Below, piece after piece: positions 1 through 8,974 of a stretch of DNA of 64,000 bases. This stretch comes from Pseudomonas sputi (GTDB lineage Bacteria; Pseudomonadota; Gammaproteobacteria; Pseudomonadales; Pseudomonadaceae). The stretch lies in contig NZ_BQHI01000019.1 of the NCBI RefSeq assembly GCF_021603585.1, positions 1 through 64,000 on the forward strand. Reading direction: 5' to 3'. Position 1 is the stretch's first letter, and the number at the start of each line of letters is the position of its first letter. The notes beneath the pieces were generated by a model. That model saw only the letters and a program-made list of their open reading frames with translations. It was not told where the DNA came from and did not search any database. The translations under genes were made by a program, and so were the position numbers.

Positions 1-75
1 GAGGATGTTCATTTCGCCTGTCATACGCGGACACAACCTGAGGAAAATGCACTCGGGAGAGCGGGGGACGCCATG

Positions 76-81
76 TATAAT
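76..81 (+). promoter_or_regulatory. Possible -10 hexamer ahead of the ccm operon
   Basis: A perfect TATAAT hexamer lies about 140 bases before ccmA. No good -35 box was seen at the right distance (53-58 reads tcggga). It could start the ccm transcript, but this is weak inference. The rest of 1-221 shows no gene. Confidence 0.3.
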
Positions 82-221
82 GCCGCCCGTCCTTCCATTC
101 GTTCAAAAAACATAGCAATTGTTTGACGCAGCTCTCTGGATTGAGCCGTCATTGCATTTATGCTGCAACTCTTTAACGGCCGCGCCAGAGCCGACTTGAA
201 CCGTATAAGGCCCGTGAACCC

Positions 222-857
222 TTGACCAGTCCTGTCCTGCAAACCGTTGCCCTCGCGTGTGAGCGTGATCTCAGACTGCTCTTCGACAATCTCGAATTGA
301 GACTGGCCAGTGGCGATATGGTGCAGATCAGTGGCCCCAACGGCAGCGGCAAGACCAGCCTGTTGCGTTTGCTGGCCGGTCTGATGCAGCCGACCGACGG
401 TCAGGTGCTGCTCAACGGCAAGCCGCTGGGCGAGCAACGCAGCGAGCTGGCGCGCAACCTGTTGTGGATCGGCCATGCCGCCGGAATCAAGGACTTGCTC
501 ACGCCGGAAGAAAACCTCGCCTGGCTCTGCGCCCTGCATCAACCCGCCGAACGCGACGCGATCTGGCAGGCTCTGGCGGCGGTCGGATTGCGCGGTTTCG
601 AGGATGTTCCCTGCCACAGTCTGTCTGCCGGCCAGCAGCGCCGCGTGGCACTGGCGCGGTTGTATCTGGACAGCCCGCCGTTGTGGATTCTCGACGAACC
701 GTTCACCGCCCTCGACAAGCAGGGCGTGGCACAGCTTGAAGAACACCTGGCCGGGCACTGCGAACGGGGAGGGCTGGTGGTGCTCACCACGCACCACACG
801 CTCAGCCGGATGCCGGCCGGTTATCGCGACATCGATCTGGGGAATTGGGCGGTATGA
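222..857 (+). CDS. ccmA: Heme exporter ATP-binding protein CcmA
   Basis: Cytoplasmic ATPase of the CcmABCD complex, which releases heme-loaded CcmE during cytochrome c maturation. The 211 residues carry a Walker A (GPNGSGKTS, about 38-46), the ABC signature LSAGQQ (134-139), a Walker B ending in D158-E159 and the switch histidine H191. The length is normal for CcmA. The start is a TTG with no strong ribosome-binding site, so an alternative start is possible. It is the first gene of ccmABCDEFGHI and its stop overlaps the ccmB start (ATGA). Confidence 0.95.
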   Translation: MTSPVLQTVALACERDLRLLFDNLELRLASGDMVQISGPNGSGKTSLLRLLAGLMQPTDGQVLLNGKPLGEQRSELARNLLWIGHAAGIKDLLTPEENLAWLCALHQPAERDAIWQALAAVGLRGFEDVPCHSLSAGQQRRVALARLYLDSPPLWILDEPFTALDKQGVAQLEEHLAGHCERGGLVVLTTHHTLSRMPAGYRDIDLGNWAV

Positions 858-1522
858 GTGTGTTCGGCCTGCTGGTTGCCCGTGAATCCCGACTGCTGTT
901 CCGCCGCCCGGCGGAGCTGGCCAATCCGCTGATTTTCTTCGCCATCGTCATCGCTTTATTTCCGCTGGCCGTCGGCCCGGAAACTCAAGTATTGCAAAAC
1001 TTGTCCCCGGGGTTAGTCTGGGTGGCGGCGCTGTTGTCGGTCCTGCTCTCGCTGGACGGGCTGTTCCGCAGTGATTTCGAAGATGGCTCCCTTGAACAGT
1101 GGGTCCTTTCGCCGCACCCCCTGCCACTTCTGGTATTGGCCAAGGTGCTGGCACACTGGCTTTTTTCCGGGCTGGCACTGGTTTTGCTCTCGCCGTTACT
1201 GGCGTTGATGCTCGGGTTGCCGGCTGCGTGTCTGCCGGTATTGCTGCTTTCGTTGCTGCTGGGAACGCCGGTCCTGAGCTTGCTCGGCGCGGTGGGCGCG
1301 GCGCTGACGGTTGGTCTGAAACGCGGGGGCCTGTTGCTGGCGCTGCTGATTCTGCCGTTGTACATCCCGGTGTTGATCCTGGGCAGTGGCGCCTTGCAGG
1401 CGGCGTTGCAGGGGATGCCGGCGATTGGTTATCTGTTGTGGCTTGGCAGCCTGACCGCCCTGGCGATAACCCTGACACCTTTTGCAATAGCGGCTGGCCT
1501 GAAGATCAGCGTCGGCGAATAA
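854..1522 (+). CDS. ccmB: Heme exporter membrane protein CcmB
   Basis: Inner-membrane permease partner of CcmA, 222 residues with about six hydrophobic segments. The ATG at 854 overlaps the ccmA stop (ATGA). An in-frame TTG at 845 would add three residues but is less likely. The N-terminal [18 protein letters not shown] region and the overall size fit the CcmB family. An unusual 78-base gap with a palindrome separates it from ccmC, while most other junctions in this operon overlap. Confidence 0.94.
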   Translation: MSVFGLLVARESRLLFRRPAELANPLIFFAIVIALFPLAVGPETQVLQNLSPGLVWVAALLSVLLSLDGLFRSDFEDGSLEQWVLSPHPLPLLVLAKVLAHWLFSGLALVLLSPLLALMLGLPAACLPVLLLSLLLGTPVLSLLGAVGAALTVGLKRGGLLLALLILPLYIPVLILGSGALQAALQGMPAIGYLLWLGSLTALAITLTPFAIAAGLKISVGE

Positions 1523-1528
1523 TGAGGT

Positions 1529-1547
1529 CTGGTTAAAATTTAACCAG
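1529..1547. promoter_or_regulatory. 19-bp perfect palindrome between ccmB and ccmC
   Basis: CTGGTTAAA and TTTAACCAG flank a single A. The outer bases GGTCT (1526-1530) and AGACC (1551-1555) can extend the pairing with a bulge. It is AT-rich with no T-run, so it is not a classical terminator. It may be an operator or an mRNA processing hairpin inside the operon. Confidence 0.4.
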
Positions 1548-1600
1548 CAAAGACCCTGAGACTGCTCACACCGATGAGCGGCACCCGTGATGGAAACAGT

Positions 1601-2356
1601 ATGAACTGGACCTGGTTTCACAAGCTCGGCTCGCCCAAGTGGTTCTACGGCATCAGCAGCAAGTTTTTGCCGTGGTTGAGCCTCGCAGCGTTGTTGCTGA
1701 TCTGCGTTGGCGTTGTCTGGGGCCTGGCCTTCGCGCCGCCGGACTATCAGCAAGGCAACAGCTTTCGCATCATCTACATCCACGTTCCCGCCGCGATGCT
1801 CGCTCAGTCGATCTACGTGATGCTGGCGGTGTGTGGGGTGGTCGGGCTGGTGTGGAAGATGAAACTGGCCGACGTCGCCCTGCAATGCGCCGCGCCGGTC
1901 GGCGCGTGGATGACCGCCGTGGCGCTGGTCACCGGGGCAATCTGGGGCAAGCCGACCTGGGGTTCGTGGTGGGTCTGGGATGCGCGGCTGACCTCAATGC
2001 TGATTCTGCTGTTCCTGTACTTCGGCGTGATCGCCCTGGGCAACGCCATCAGCAATCGCGACAGCGCCGCCAAGGCCTGCGCGGTGCTGGCCATCGTCGG
2101 CGTGATCAACATTCCGATCATCAAATACTCGGTGGAGTGGTGGAACACCCTGCATCAGGGCGCGACCTTCACCCTCACCGAAAAACCGGCAATGCCCGCC
2201 GAGATGTGGTTGCCGCTGCTGCTGACGGTGCTGGGTTTCTACTGTTTCTTCGGCGCCGTGCTGTTGCTGCGCATGCGCCTTGAAGTGCTCAAGCGCGAAG
2301 CCCGCGCCAGTTGGGTGAAAGAAGAAGTGCAGAACAGCCTGGAGGCCGCTCGATGA
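1601..2356 (+). CDS. ccmC: Heme handling protein CcmC
   Basis: Inner-membrane heme-handling protein that loads heme onto CcmE. It has 251 residues, six hydrophobic segments and the tryptophan-rich loop with [14 protein letters not shown] that defines the family, plus conserved periplasmic histidines (YIHVPAAM and [10 protein letters not shown]). The ATG at 1601 gives the family N-terminus [12 protein letters not shown]. An upstream in-frame ATG at 1574 would add nine unconserved residues. Its stop overlaps ccmD (ATGA). Confidence 0.95.
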   Translation: MNWTWFHKLGSPKWFYGISSKFLPWLSLAALLLICVGVVWGLAFAPPDYQQGNSFRIIYIHVPAAMLAQSIYVMLAVCGVVGLVWKMKLADVALQCAAPVGAWMTAVALVTGAIWGKPTWGSWWVWDARLTSMLILLFLYFGVIALGNAISNRDSAAKACAVLAIVGVINIPIIKYSVEWWNTLHQGATFTLTEKPAMPAEMWLPLLLTVLGFYCFFGAVLLLRMRLEVLKREARASWVKEEVQNSLEAAR

Positions 2357-2529
2357 GTTTCGCGTCATTCGGCGACTTTCTCGCCATGGGCCATCACGGC
2401 CTGTATGTCTGGTCGGCCTACGGCATCTGTCTGGCGGTACTGATCCTCAACGTGGCGGCGCCGATCGCGGCCCGCAAGCGCTATCTGCAACAAGAGGCGC
2501 GTCGTCTGCGCCGGGAGAACGGCAAGTGA
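2353..2529 (+). CDS. ccmD: Heme exporter small subunit CcmD
   Basis: Small single-span protein (58 residues) that stabilises CcmC-CcmE and helps release holo-CcmE from CcmABC. It has a short N-terminal part ([15 protein letters not shown]), one membrane helix and a basic C-terminal tail, as in the family. The ATG at 2353 overlaps the ccmC stop. Its own stop overlaps the GTG of ccmE. Confidence 0.93.
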   Translation: MSFASFGDFLAMGHHGLYVWSAYGICLAVLILNVAAPIAARKRYLQQEARRLRRENGK

Positions 2530-2981
2530 ATCCGCTGCGTAAAAAGCGTCTGATCATCATCCTGGCAATTCTGGTCGGGGTCGGCGCTGCCGTCGGCCTG
2601 GCCCTGAGCGCCCTGCAGCAGAACATCAACCTGTTTTACACCCCGACCCAGATCGCCAACGGCGAAGCGCCGCAGGACACCCGTATCCGCGCCGGCGGCA
2701 TGGTCGAGAAGGGTTCGCTGCAACGCTCCCCGGATTCACTGGACGTCAAATTTGTGGTCACCGACTTCAACAAGTCCGTGACCATCACCTATCGCGGGAT
2801 CCTGCCGGACCTGTTCCGCGAAGGGCAGGGCATCGTCGCACTGGGCAAGCTCAACGCCGACGGCGTGGTGGTCGCCGATGAAGTGCTGGCCAAGCACGAC
2901 GAGAAATACATGCCGCCTGAAGTGACCAAGGCCCTGAAGGACAGCGGTCAATCCGCGCCAACCCCTGCGAAGGAGGGTTGA
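2526..2981 (+). CDS. ccmE: Periplasmic heme chaperone CcmE
   Basis: Membrane-anchored periplasmic chaperone that binds heme covalently and passes it to CcmF/H. The 151 residues have an N-terminal anchor (about 8-30), an OB-fold domain and the motif [13 protein letters not shown], where H124 is the heme-attachment histidine and Y128 the accessory ligand. The start is GTG at 2526, overlapping the ccmD stop. Confidence 0.96.
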   Translation: MNPLRKKRLIIILAILVGVGAAVGLALSALQQNINLFYTPTQIANGEAPQDTRIRAGGMVEKGSLQRSPDSLDVKFVVTDFNKSVTITYRGILPDLFREGQGIVALGKLNADGVVVADEVLAKHDEKYMPPEVTKALKDSGQSAPTPAKEG

Positions 2982-2984
2982 TCG

Positions 2985-4973
2985 ATGACATCCAGCATTT
3001 TCATTCCCGAGCTCGGCCATCTGGCCATGATCCTCGCGCTGTGTTTCGCGCTGGTGCAGGCCGTGGTGCCGTTGCTCGGTGCCTGGCGCGGCGATCGTCT
3101 GTGGATGGGCCTCGCCCAACCGGCGGCGTGGGGGCAGTTTGCGTTTCTGCTGTTCGCCTTCGGTTGCCTGACCTACGCCTTCATGACCGACGATTTCTCC
3201 GTGGCTTACGTCGCGATGAACTCCAACAGTGCGCTGCCGTGGTATTACAAGTTCAGCGCGGTGTGGGGCGCCCACGAAGGGTCGCTGCTGCTGTGGGCGT
3301 TGATCCTCGGCGGCTGGACCTTCGCGGTGTCGGTGTTCTCCCGGCAGTTGCCGCAAGTCATGCTCGCTCGCGTGCTGGCGGTGATGGGCATGATCAGCAC
3401 CGGTTTCCTGCTGTTCCTGATCCTCACCTCGAACCCGTTTTCGCGGATTCTGCCGCAAATTCCGGCCGACGGCCGTGACCTCAATCCGTTGCTGCAGGAC
3501 ATCGGCCTGATCGTCCACCCGCCGATGCTGTACATGGGCTACGTCGGTTTCTCGGTGGCGTTTGCCTTCGCTATCGCCGCACTGCTTGGCGGTCGCCTCG
3601 ATGCGGCGTGGGCACGCTGGTCACGTCCGTGGACCATCGTTGCCTGGGCCTTCCTCGGTATCGGCATCACCCTCGGTTCGTGGTGGGCCTACTACGAACT
3701 CGGCTGGGGCGGCTGGTGGTTCTGGGACCCGGTGGAAAACGCTTCCTTCATGCCATGGCTGGTGGGCACGGCGCTGATTCACTCGCTGGCGGTCACCGAG
3801 AAACGTGGCGTGTTCAAGAGCTGGACGGTGTTGCTGGCGATTGCCGCGTTCTCCCTGAGCCTGCTCGGCACCTTCCTTGTGCGCTCCGGTGTGCTGACCT
3901 CGGTGCATGCGTTTGCCTCGGATCCTGAGCGCGGCGTGTTCATCCTGATCTTCCTGCTGTTTGTGGTCGGTGGTTCGCTGACCCTGTTTGCCCTGCGCGC
4001 CCCGGTGGTCAAGAGCCAGGTCGGTTTCAACCTGTGGTCGCGGGAAACCCTGCTGCTGGGCAACAACCTGGTGCTGGTGGTGGCGGCGTCGATGATCCTG
4101 CTTGGCACGCTGTATCCGCTGATTCTCGATGCGATCAGCGGCGCCAAACTGTCGGTCGGCCCGCCGTACTTCAACGCGCTGTTCATTCCGTTGATGGCGT
4201 TGTTGATGCTGGTGATGGCCGTCGGCGTGATCGTGCGCTGGAAAGACACGCCGATGAAATGGCTGGTGAGCATGCTCACTCCGGTGTTGCTGGGCAGCGT
4301 TGCGCTGGCGGTGGTGGCCGGTGTCGCTTACGGCGATTTCAACTGGGCCGTGATCGCGACTTTCCTGCTCGCGGCCTGGGTGTTACTGGCCGGTGTGCGC
4401 GACATTTTCGACAAGACTCGCCACAAAGGTTTGATCAAAGGCCTGCCGACCCTGACCCGCAGTTACTGGGGCATGCAGATCGCGCACCTGGGCATCGCCG
4501 TCTGTGCGCTGGGCGTGGTGTTGTCGAGCCAGAACAGTGCCGAGCGCGACCTGCGTCTGGCACCGGGCGAGTCGATGGACCTGGCCGGTTATCAGTTCGT
4601 GTTCGAAGGCGCCAAACATTTCGAAGGCCCGAACTTCACCTCCGACAAGGGCACCGTGCGGGTGATCCGCAACGGTCAGGAAGTCAGCGTGCTGCACCCG
4701 GAAAAACGTCTGTACACCGTGCAGAACTCAGTGATGACCGAGGCCGGGATCGACGCCGGTTTCACCCGCGACCTCTACGTCGCCCTGGGTGAACCGCTGG
4801 GCGATGGCGCCTGGGCGGTGCGGGTGCATGTGAAACCGTTCGTGCGCTGGATCTGGTTCGGCGGTCTGCTGACCGGTTTCGGTGGTCTGCTGGCGGCGCT
4901 GGATCGGCGTTATCGAGTCAAGGTCAAAGCCCGCGTGCGTGAAGCGCTGGGCATGGAAGGAGCCGCTGCATGA
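2985..4973 (+). CDS. ccmF: Cytochrome c heme lyase subunit CcmF
   Basis: Large inner-membrane heme lyase component (662 residues, many membrane segments) that joins heme to apocytochrome c with CcmH/I. The WWD signature is present (GWGGWWFWDPVENASFMPWL), together with the conserved VHPPMLYMGYVGFSVAFAFA region. A strong ribosome-binding site (aggaggg, 2971-2977) precedes the ATG at 2985. It overlaps ccmG by ATGA. Confidence 0.96.
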   Translation: MTSSIFIPELGHLAMILALCFALVQAVVPLLGAWRGDRLWMGLAQPAAWGQFAFLLFAFGCLTYAFMTDDFSVAYVAMNSNSALPWYYKFSAVWGAHEGSLLLWALILGGWTFAVSVFSRQLPQVMLARVLAVMGMISTGFLLFLILTSNPFSRILPQIPADGRDLNPLLQDIGLIVHPPMLYMGYVGFSVAFAFAIAALLGGRLDAAWARWSRPWTIVAWAFLGIGITLGSWWAYYELGWGGWWFWDPVENASFMPWLVGTALIHSLAVTEKRGVFKSWTVLLAIAAFSLSLLGTFLVRSGVLTSVHAFASDPERGVFILIFLLFVVGGSLTLFALRAPVVKSQVGFNLWSRETLLLGNNLVLVVAASMILLGTLYPLILDAISGAKLSVGPPYFNALFIPLMALLMLVMAVGVIVRWKDTPMKWLVSMLTPVLLGSVALAVVAGVAYGDFNWAVIATFLLAAWVLLAGVRDIFDKTRHKGLIKGLPTLTRSYWGMQIAHLGIAVCALGVVLSSQNSAERDLRLAPGESMDLAGYQFVFEGAKHFEGPNFTSDKGTVRVIRNGQEVSVLHPEKRLYTVQNSVMTEAGIDAGFTRDLYVALGEPLGDGAWAVRVHVKPFVRWIWFGGLLTGFGGLLAALDRRYRVKVKARVREALGMEGAAA

Positions 4974-5506
4974 GACGTTGGTTGATGCTGGTGCCATTGG
5001 CGATTTTCCTGCTGGTGGCCGTTTTCCTTTATCGTGGTCTGTACCTGGATCCGGCGGAACTGCCGTCGGCGATGATCGGCAAACCGTTTCCGGAGTTTTC
5101 CCTGCCGGCGGTGCAGGGCGACAAGACCCTGACCCGCGCTGACATCCTCGGCAAACCGGCGCTGGTCAACGTCTGGGGCACCTGGTGCATTTCCTGCCGG
5201 GTCGAGCACCCGGTGCTGAACAAACTCGCCGAGCGCGGCGTGGTGATCTATGGCATCAACTACAAGGACACCAACGCCGATGCGTTGAAGTGGCTGGCCG
5301 AGTTCCACAACCCGTATCAACTGGACATCCGCGACGACGAAGGCTCTCTGGGCCTGAACCTCGGGGTCTACGGCGCGCCGGAAACCTTCTTCATCGACGC
5401 CAAGGGCATCATCCGCGACAAGTTCGTCGGGGTGATCGACGAGCAGGTCTGGCGGGAAAAACTGGCGGCCAAGTATCAGGCGCTGGTCGACGAGGCCAAG
5501 CCATGA
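4970..5506 (+). CDS. ccmG: Thiol:disulfide reductase CcmG (DsbE)
   Basis: Periplasmic membrane-anchored thioredoxin-like protein (178 residues) that keeps the apocytochrome CXXCH cysteines reduced. It has an N-terminal anchor (about 4-22), and the redox site WCISC with C73 and C76 lies within VNVWGTWC. The conserved YGAPETFFID stretch carries the cis-proline loop. The ATG overlaps the ccmF stop, and its stop overlaps ccmH. Confidence 0.95.
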   Translation: MRRWLMLVPLAIFLLVAVFLYRGLYLDPAELPSAMIGKPFPEFSLPAVQGDKTLTRADILGKPALVNVWGTWCISCRVEHPVLNKLAERGVVIYGINYKDTNADALKWLAEFHNPYQLDIRDDEGSLGLNLGVYGAPETFFIDAKGIIRDKFVGVIDEQVWREKLAAKYQALVDEAKP

Positions 5507-5973
5507 AGCGCTTTTTAGCGGCCATGGTGCTGGGTTTGAGCCTGGCCGGTGTGGCCCACGCGGCCATCGACACCTACGAATTCGCCAAAGAAGGCGATCG
5601 CGAGCGTTTCCGCGAGCTGACCAAGGAGCTGCGCTGCCCCAAGTGCCAGAACCAGGACATCGCCGACTCCAACGCGCCGATTGCCGCCGACCTGCGCAAA
5701 GAGATTTTCCGCATGCTCGGCGAGGGCAAGGACAATCAGCAGATCATCGACTTCATGGTCGACCGCTACGGTGATTTCGTCCGCTATAAACCGGCGCTCA
5801 ATGCCAAGACCGCGTTGCTCTGGTTCGGCCCGGCCGGCTTGCTGCTGGGCGGTTTCGTGGTGATTGCCGTGATCGTCCGCCGTCGTCGCGGGCAGCGCGC
5901 CGAGACGCCGCAATCGCTGTCCCCTGAAGAGCGTCAGCGCCTCGACCAACTGTTGGATAAAAACCAAGAATGA
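5503..5973 (+). CDS. ccmH: Cytochrome c maturation protein CcmH
   Basis: Periplasmic-facing thiol protein of the heme-lyase complex, 156 residues. A signal peptide ends near AHA (18-20). The redox motif LRCPKCQNQ has C45 and C48. A membrane helix (about 101-123) is followed by a basic tail. It is the short form: the TPR part found fused in E. coli CcmH is encoded separately by the next gene. Confidence 0.95.
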   Translation: MKRFLAAMVLGLSLAGVAHAAIDTYEFAKEGDRERFRELTKELRCPKCQNQDIADSNAPIAADLRKEIFRMLGEGKDNQQIIDFMVDRYGDFVRYKPALNAKTALLWFGPAGLLLGGFVVIAVIVRRRRGQRAETPQSLSPEERQRLDQLLDKNQE

Positions 5974-7172
5974 TTGATTTCTGGCTTGCCGCAGGGCTGT
6001 TGCTTCTGGTCGCCCTGAGTTTTCTGCTGATCCCCGTCCTGCGTGAACGTCGCGCCCAGCGTGAAGAGGATCGAACCGCTCTCAACGTCGCGCTGTATCA
6101 GGAACGCGTCGCCGAATTGCAATCGCAGCAGGCCGAAGGCGTGCTCGATGCTGCGCAAATGGACAGCGGCCGTGCCGAGGCGGCGCGGGAACTGCTGGCC
6201 GACACCGAAGGCGTGGCGCCGGCGCGGATTTCGCGTTTGGGCAAGCCGCTGCCTTTGCTGGCGGCCGTACTGGTGCCGGTGTTGGGCCTCGGTCTGTATC
6301 TGCACTTTGGCGCGAGCGACAAGGTCGAACTGACCCGCGAGTTCGCCCAGGCGCCGCAGTCGATGCAAGAGATGACCCAGCGTCTGGAGCGCGCCGTCGC
6401 CGCCCAACCGGATTCGGCTGAAGGTGTGTATTTCCTCGGTCGTACCTACATGGCCCAGGATCGTCCGGCGGACGCGGCGAAAATGTTCGAGCGCGCGGTC
6501 AATCTCGCCGGTCGTCAGCCGGAACTGCTCGGCCAGTGGGCGCAGGCCCAGTACTTCGCCGACAACAAAAAATGGTCGGACAAGGTTCAGGCCCTGACCG
6601 ATGAAGCACTGAAAGCCGATCCGAAGGAAGTCACCAGCCTCGGCCTGTTGGGCATTGCCGCGTTCGAAGGTGAGCGTTACCAGGACGCCATCGACTACTG
6701 GAACCGTCTGCTCGCGCAACTGCCGCCGCAGGACAAATCCCGCGAGGCCCTGCAGGGCGGCATCACCCGCGCCACTGAAAAACTGCAAGCCAGCGGCGGC
6801 AAGGTCGCCCAGGCACCGGCGACGAACGCGGCGGCCCTGTTGAAAGTGCGTGTGGATCTGGCCAGCGAGCTCAAAGCCAAGGTGCAGCCGGGCGACAGCG
6901 TGTTCATTTTTGCCCGCGCCACTTCGGGCCCACCGGCTCCGCTGGCGGCCAAGCGCCTGACCGTCGCCGATTTGCCGGTGACCGTTGAACTGGGCGATGC
7001 CGACGCGATGATGCCGCAATTGAAACTGTCGAACTTTCCCGAAGTCCAACTGGTTGCGCGCATCTCCCGTGCCGGTCAGCCGACCGCCGGTGAGTGGGTC
7101 GGTCGCAGCGGGCCTCTGGCCAGCAGCACCACCGCGCCGCAGACACTGACCATCGACAGCCCGGACAAATAG
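5970..7172 (+). CDS. ccmI: Cytochrome c maturation TPR protein CcmI
   Basis: Apocytochrome-binding scaffold of the heme-lyase complex (400 residues). Two membrane segments (about 3-22 and 93-112) flank a cytoplasmic loop. A periplasmic TPR-type helical region (about 130-260) and a beta-rich C-terminal domain follow. The ATG overlaps the ccmH stop. It closes the ccm operon; the next gene starts 25 bases later and may be co-transcribed. Confidence 0.92.
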   Translation: MIDFWLAAGLLLLVALSFLLIPVLRERRAQREEDRTALNVALYQERVAELQSQQAEGVLDAAQMDSGRAEAARELLADTEGVAPARISRLGKPLPLLAAVLVPVLGLGLYLHFGASDKVELTREFAQAPQSMQEMTQRLERAVAAQPDSAEGVYFLGRTYMAQDRPADAAKMFERAVNLAGRQPELLGQWAQAQYFADNKKWSDKVQALTDEALKADPKEVTSLGLLGIAAFEGERYQDAIDYWNRLLAQLPPQDKSREALQGGITRATEKLQASGGKVAQAPATNAAALLKVRVDLASELKAKVQPGDSVFIFARATSGPPAPLAAKRLTVADLPVTVELGDADAMMPQLKLSNFPEVQLVARISRAGQPTAGEWVGRSGPLASSTTAPQTLTIDSPDK

Positions 7173-7197
7173 CCGGAACCAACAGGAAAGCACCGCC

Positions 7198-7605
7198 ATG
7201 AACGCCATCGCCCGAATCACAGTCCTCACACTGGCCCTGGGCTTGAGCGCATGTGCGGTGCAACGACCGGAGCCGACCACCAGGCTGCCGCCGATCCCGC
7301 CGTCACAACCCAGCCCGACCCCGTCGACCACTCCGACGCCGAGCAAACCGGGCATCCCGGCCAAACCCGCCAAACCGGTCCCGCGCACCTCCGCCAGTTT
7401 CGCCCCGCCACCGGGCGGCAACAGCCACTGGGACCAGAAACTGGGCGTGTACGTACTCGACGACCAGACCAATACCTTCTACCGCCAGCGCACCTACTAC
7501 CGCTGGAACAACGGCTGGAGCCGCTCGATCAGCCCCAACGGCCCGTGGGAAGAAACCAACATCCACGGCGTACCGGCGGGACTGGGCAAGCAGTTCGGGG
7601 AGTAA
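7198..7605 (+). CDS. Small proline-rich lipoprotein, function unknown
   Basis: 135 residues with a lipoprotein signal (LGLSAC, lipid cysteine C19). A proline/threonine-rich linker (about 22-70) leads to a C-terminal part rich in Tyr/Trp/Arg (FYRQRTYYRWNNGW) that may be a small beta domain. It is probably outer-membrane anchored. It follows ccmI closely and ends at a hairpin terminator. I do not recognise a function. Confidence 0.75.
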   Translation: MNAIARITVLTLALGLSACAVQRPEPTTRLPPIPPSQPSPTPSTTPTPSKPGIPAKPAKPVPRTSASFAPPPGGNSHWDQKLGVYVLDDQTNTFYRQRTYYRWNNGWSRSISPNGPWEETNIHGVPAGLGKQFGE

Positions 7606-7607
7606 TG

Positions 7608-7637
7608 AAAAACGGCGATCTCAGGATCGCTGTTTTG
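7608..7637. terminator. Terminator between ccm/lipoprotein unit and PIN gene
   Basis: Imperfect hairpin with GGCGATC and GATCGCT arms around tcag, flanked by A-run and T-run. It lies between convergent genes and could serve both. Confidence 0.65.
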
Positions 7638-7656
7638 CTGTCTGGGGTGATGAGTT

Positions 7657-8232
7657 TTAAAGGATCGCGTGATAACTGCTGAGTGCCTGGACCGATTTAA
7701 TCAGGCCTTGTCGTTGCAGTAGATCAAGAAAGGGTTCGACGTCCATGGCAGGCATTTTCAGCTGCCGACGCTGTTTTTGGGCCGCTGCAACCACTGCTGC
7801 CGGATCAAGCCCCAAGAGGTTGTCGACGAACTCGTCCGGATGCTGCGCTTCGATGCCGAGAGGCTCCAGCGATTTGCAGGGAAAGTCTTTCTGGTTGAAC
7901 GTCACTATCACGCTTGCGCCGCAGCGGATGGCCGCCGCCAGAACATGACGATCATCGCAGTCGGGCAAGGTGAGGCCGGCAATCAGGTCTTCATAGTCAT
8001 GGACACAGGCGTCGGGTATCGCTTGATCCATCAGGCCGGCCGTACGATCCAGCTGTTCCATCGTCAGGTCAGGTCGGTTCTTCAGCAGATTGCGTTTCCA
8101 TTCGCGGTGAATCTCCAGGGTCCATCGCGCCCGAAATCGCCCCGAGAGGGCAAGCCACATGAGGAAATCTCTTAAGGGGGCGGGGTACAAGACGCATGCA
8201 TCATATAAAGCGGTGAAAGAGGAATGCCTCAC
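7657..8232 (-). CDS. PIN-domain ribonuclease toxin (VapC-like, PIN_3 type)
   Basis: 191 residues with a PIN-nuclease layout: D11 in ALYDACVLYPAPLRDF, E44 in EIHREWKRN, the DCDDRHVLAAA acidic cluster (91-94), and TFNQKDFP with D116 late in the core. These are the metal-binding acids expected of a PIN RNase. The start is GTG at 8232, overlapping the stop of the upstream HTH gene by four bases, the usual arrangement of an antitoxin-toxin pair. RNase activity and target are not shown by the sequence. Confidence 0.85.
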   Translation of the reverse strand: MRHSSFTALYDACVLYPAPLRDFLMWLALSGRFRARWTLEIHREWKRNLLKNRPDLTMEQLDRTAGLMDQAIPDACVHDYEDLIAGLTLPDCDDRHVLAAAIRCGASVIVTFNQKDFPCKSLEPLGIEAQHPDEFVDNLLGLDPAAVVAAAQKQRRQLKMPAMDVEPFLDLLQRQGLIKSVQALSSYHAIL

Positions 8233-8696
8233 TCGTATCCTGTCCTTAACGCCTGAGCTTGCTCTGCGAGAAGCGCCATTGCCTGCTCGCTGGCGCTGGT
8301 GCGCCGGTTCTTATAGTCCATCAGATCGGCAAAGCGCACACGTCGGTGTTTGCCTGTTTTGTGGTAGGACAACTCGCCGCTTTCCAGCAGTTTTATGAGG
8401 TGTGGACGTGAGACGTTGAGCAGGTCCGCGGCTTCCTGGGTGGTCAATTCGGCATGCACCGGTACGACCTGCACCGCGTTGCCGGCTGCCAGCTCCGCCA
8501 GAATGTCGATCAACAGGCGCAGGGCTGAGGTGGGCAGTTCGACGCGATGAGCTTCGTTCTTCTCGTCGAAAATCTGGATGTGCTGAGTCTCGAAATGGGT
8601 CGCAAGGTAAGCGGCCAGGGCGCGTTGTCCTTCGATGGCGGCTTTGACTTCGCGTTCTACGGGGAGGCTGATGGAGGGATGAATAACGGTCGACAT
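8229..8696 (-). CDS. HTH (excisionase-type) antitoxin of the PIN module
   Basis: 155 residues. The C-terminal half has an excisionase-like helix-turn-helix (TTQEAADLLNVSRPHLIKLL, then a wing with GKHRRVRFADLMDY). This DNA-binding type typically precedes PIN_3 toxins. The N-terminal part (IFDEKNEAHRVELPTSALRLL) is probably the toxin-facing domain. The ATG at 8696 gives the likely N-terminus; an upstream in-frame extension to 8759 overlaps the putative operator and is rejected. It presumably represses its own promoter. Confidence 0.82.
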   Translation of the reverse strand: MSTVIHPSISLPVEREVKAAIEGQRALAAYLATHFETQHIQIFDEKNEAHRVELPTSALRLLIDILAELAAGNAVQVVPVHAELTTQEAADLLNVSRPHLIKLLESGELSYHKTGKHRRVRFADLMDYKNRRTSASEQAMALLAEQAQALRTGYE

Positions 8697-8732
8697 GGCG
8701 AGTCCGGCTTTGGAAATGAGGAATGCCGGAAC

Positions 8733-8764
8733 GTTATTCGAAATAAGCGAAAATCGCAATAAAC
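8733..8764. promoter_or_regulatory. Operator-like repeats upstream of the PIN/HTH pair
   Basis: An AT-rich block holds the perfect palindrome GCGA-AAA-TCGC (8747-8757). It sits between TTATTCGAAATAA and AATAAACG, which form looser inverted copies. It lies 37-68 bases upstream of the antitoxin ATG and is a natural site for autoregulation by the HTH protein. Confidence 0.45.
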
Positions 8765-8794
8765 GAAACAGGTGTGGGTTTTATGGTTTTTCCG

Positions 8795-8878
8795 CTAACA
8801 ACCCTGCACATATTCAACGAACGCCCGCGCCTTGACACTGGCCAGCCTGCCCGTGGGAAACACCGCCGACAGGTAGTC
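8795..8878 (-). pseudogene. C-terminal remnant of a LysR-family regulator
   Basis: Reading the minus strand to the TAG at 8797-8795 gives DYLSAVFPTGRLASVKARA followed by FVEYVQGC. This matches the typical C-terminal end of LysR regulators (AVFP-x-R-x-x-S-x-K-x-R-A-F-V). About 28 codons remain; further upstream the frame gives no LysR-like residues and stops near 8909. The missing body would have lain where the hicB-like gene and part of the MFS gene now sit. Confidence 0.6.
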
Positions 8879-8902
8879 AAAACATCCTGCAAAACAACCA
8901 AC

Positions 8903-8915
8903 GTTGTGTCACAAC
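8903..8915. promoter_or_regulatory. 13-bp palindrome upstream of hicB-like gene
   Basis: GTTGTG-T-CACAAC is a perfect inverted repeat 60 bases upstream of the hicB-like start. It is a plausible operator for the ribbon-helix-helix domain of that protein. Confidence 0.4.
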
Positions 8916-8974
8916 CTTCCGCAGGCTACTAAAGGTATCTCTAGAGTTACTTTAATGGGCGAGGCAATTTCACA

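Noticed and set aside
21-797. A 258-codon minus-strand frame over ccmA
   Set aside because: It lies opposite ccmA, whose ATPase motifs are complete; the minus frame has no family motifs.
8697-8759. N-terminal extension of the antitoxin gene
   Set aside because: It would run over the operator-like palindromic region; the ATG at 8696 gives a natural start.
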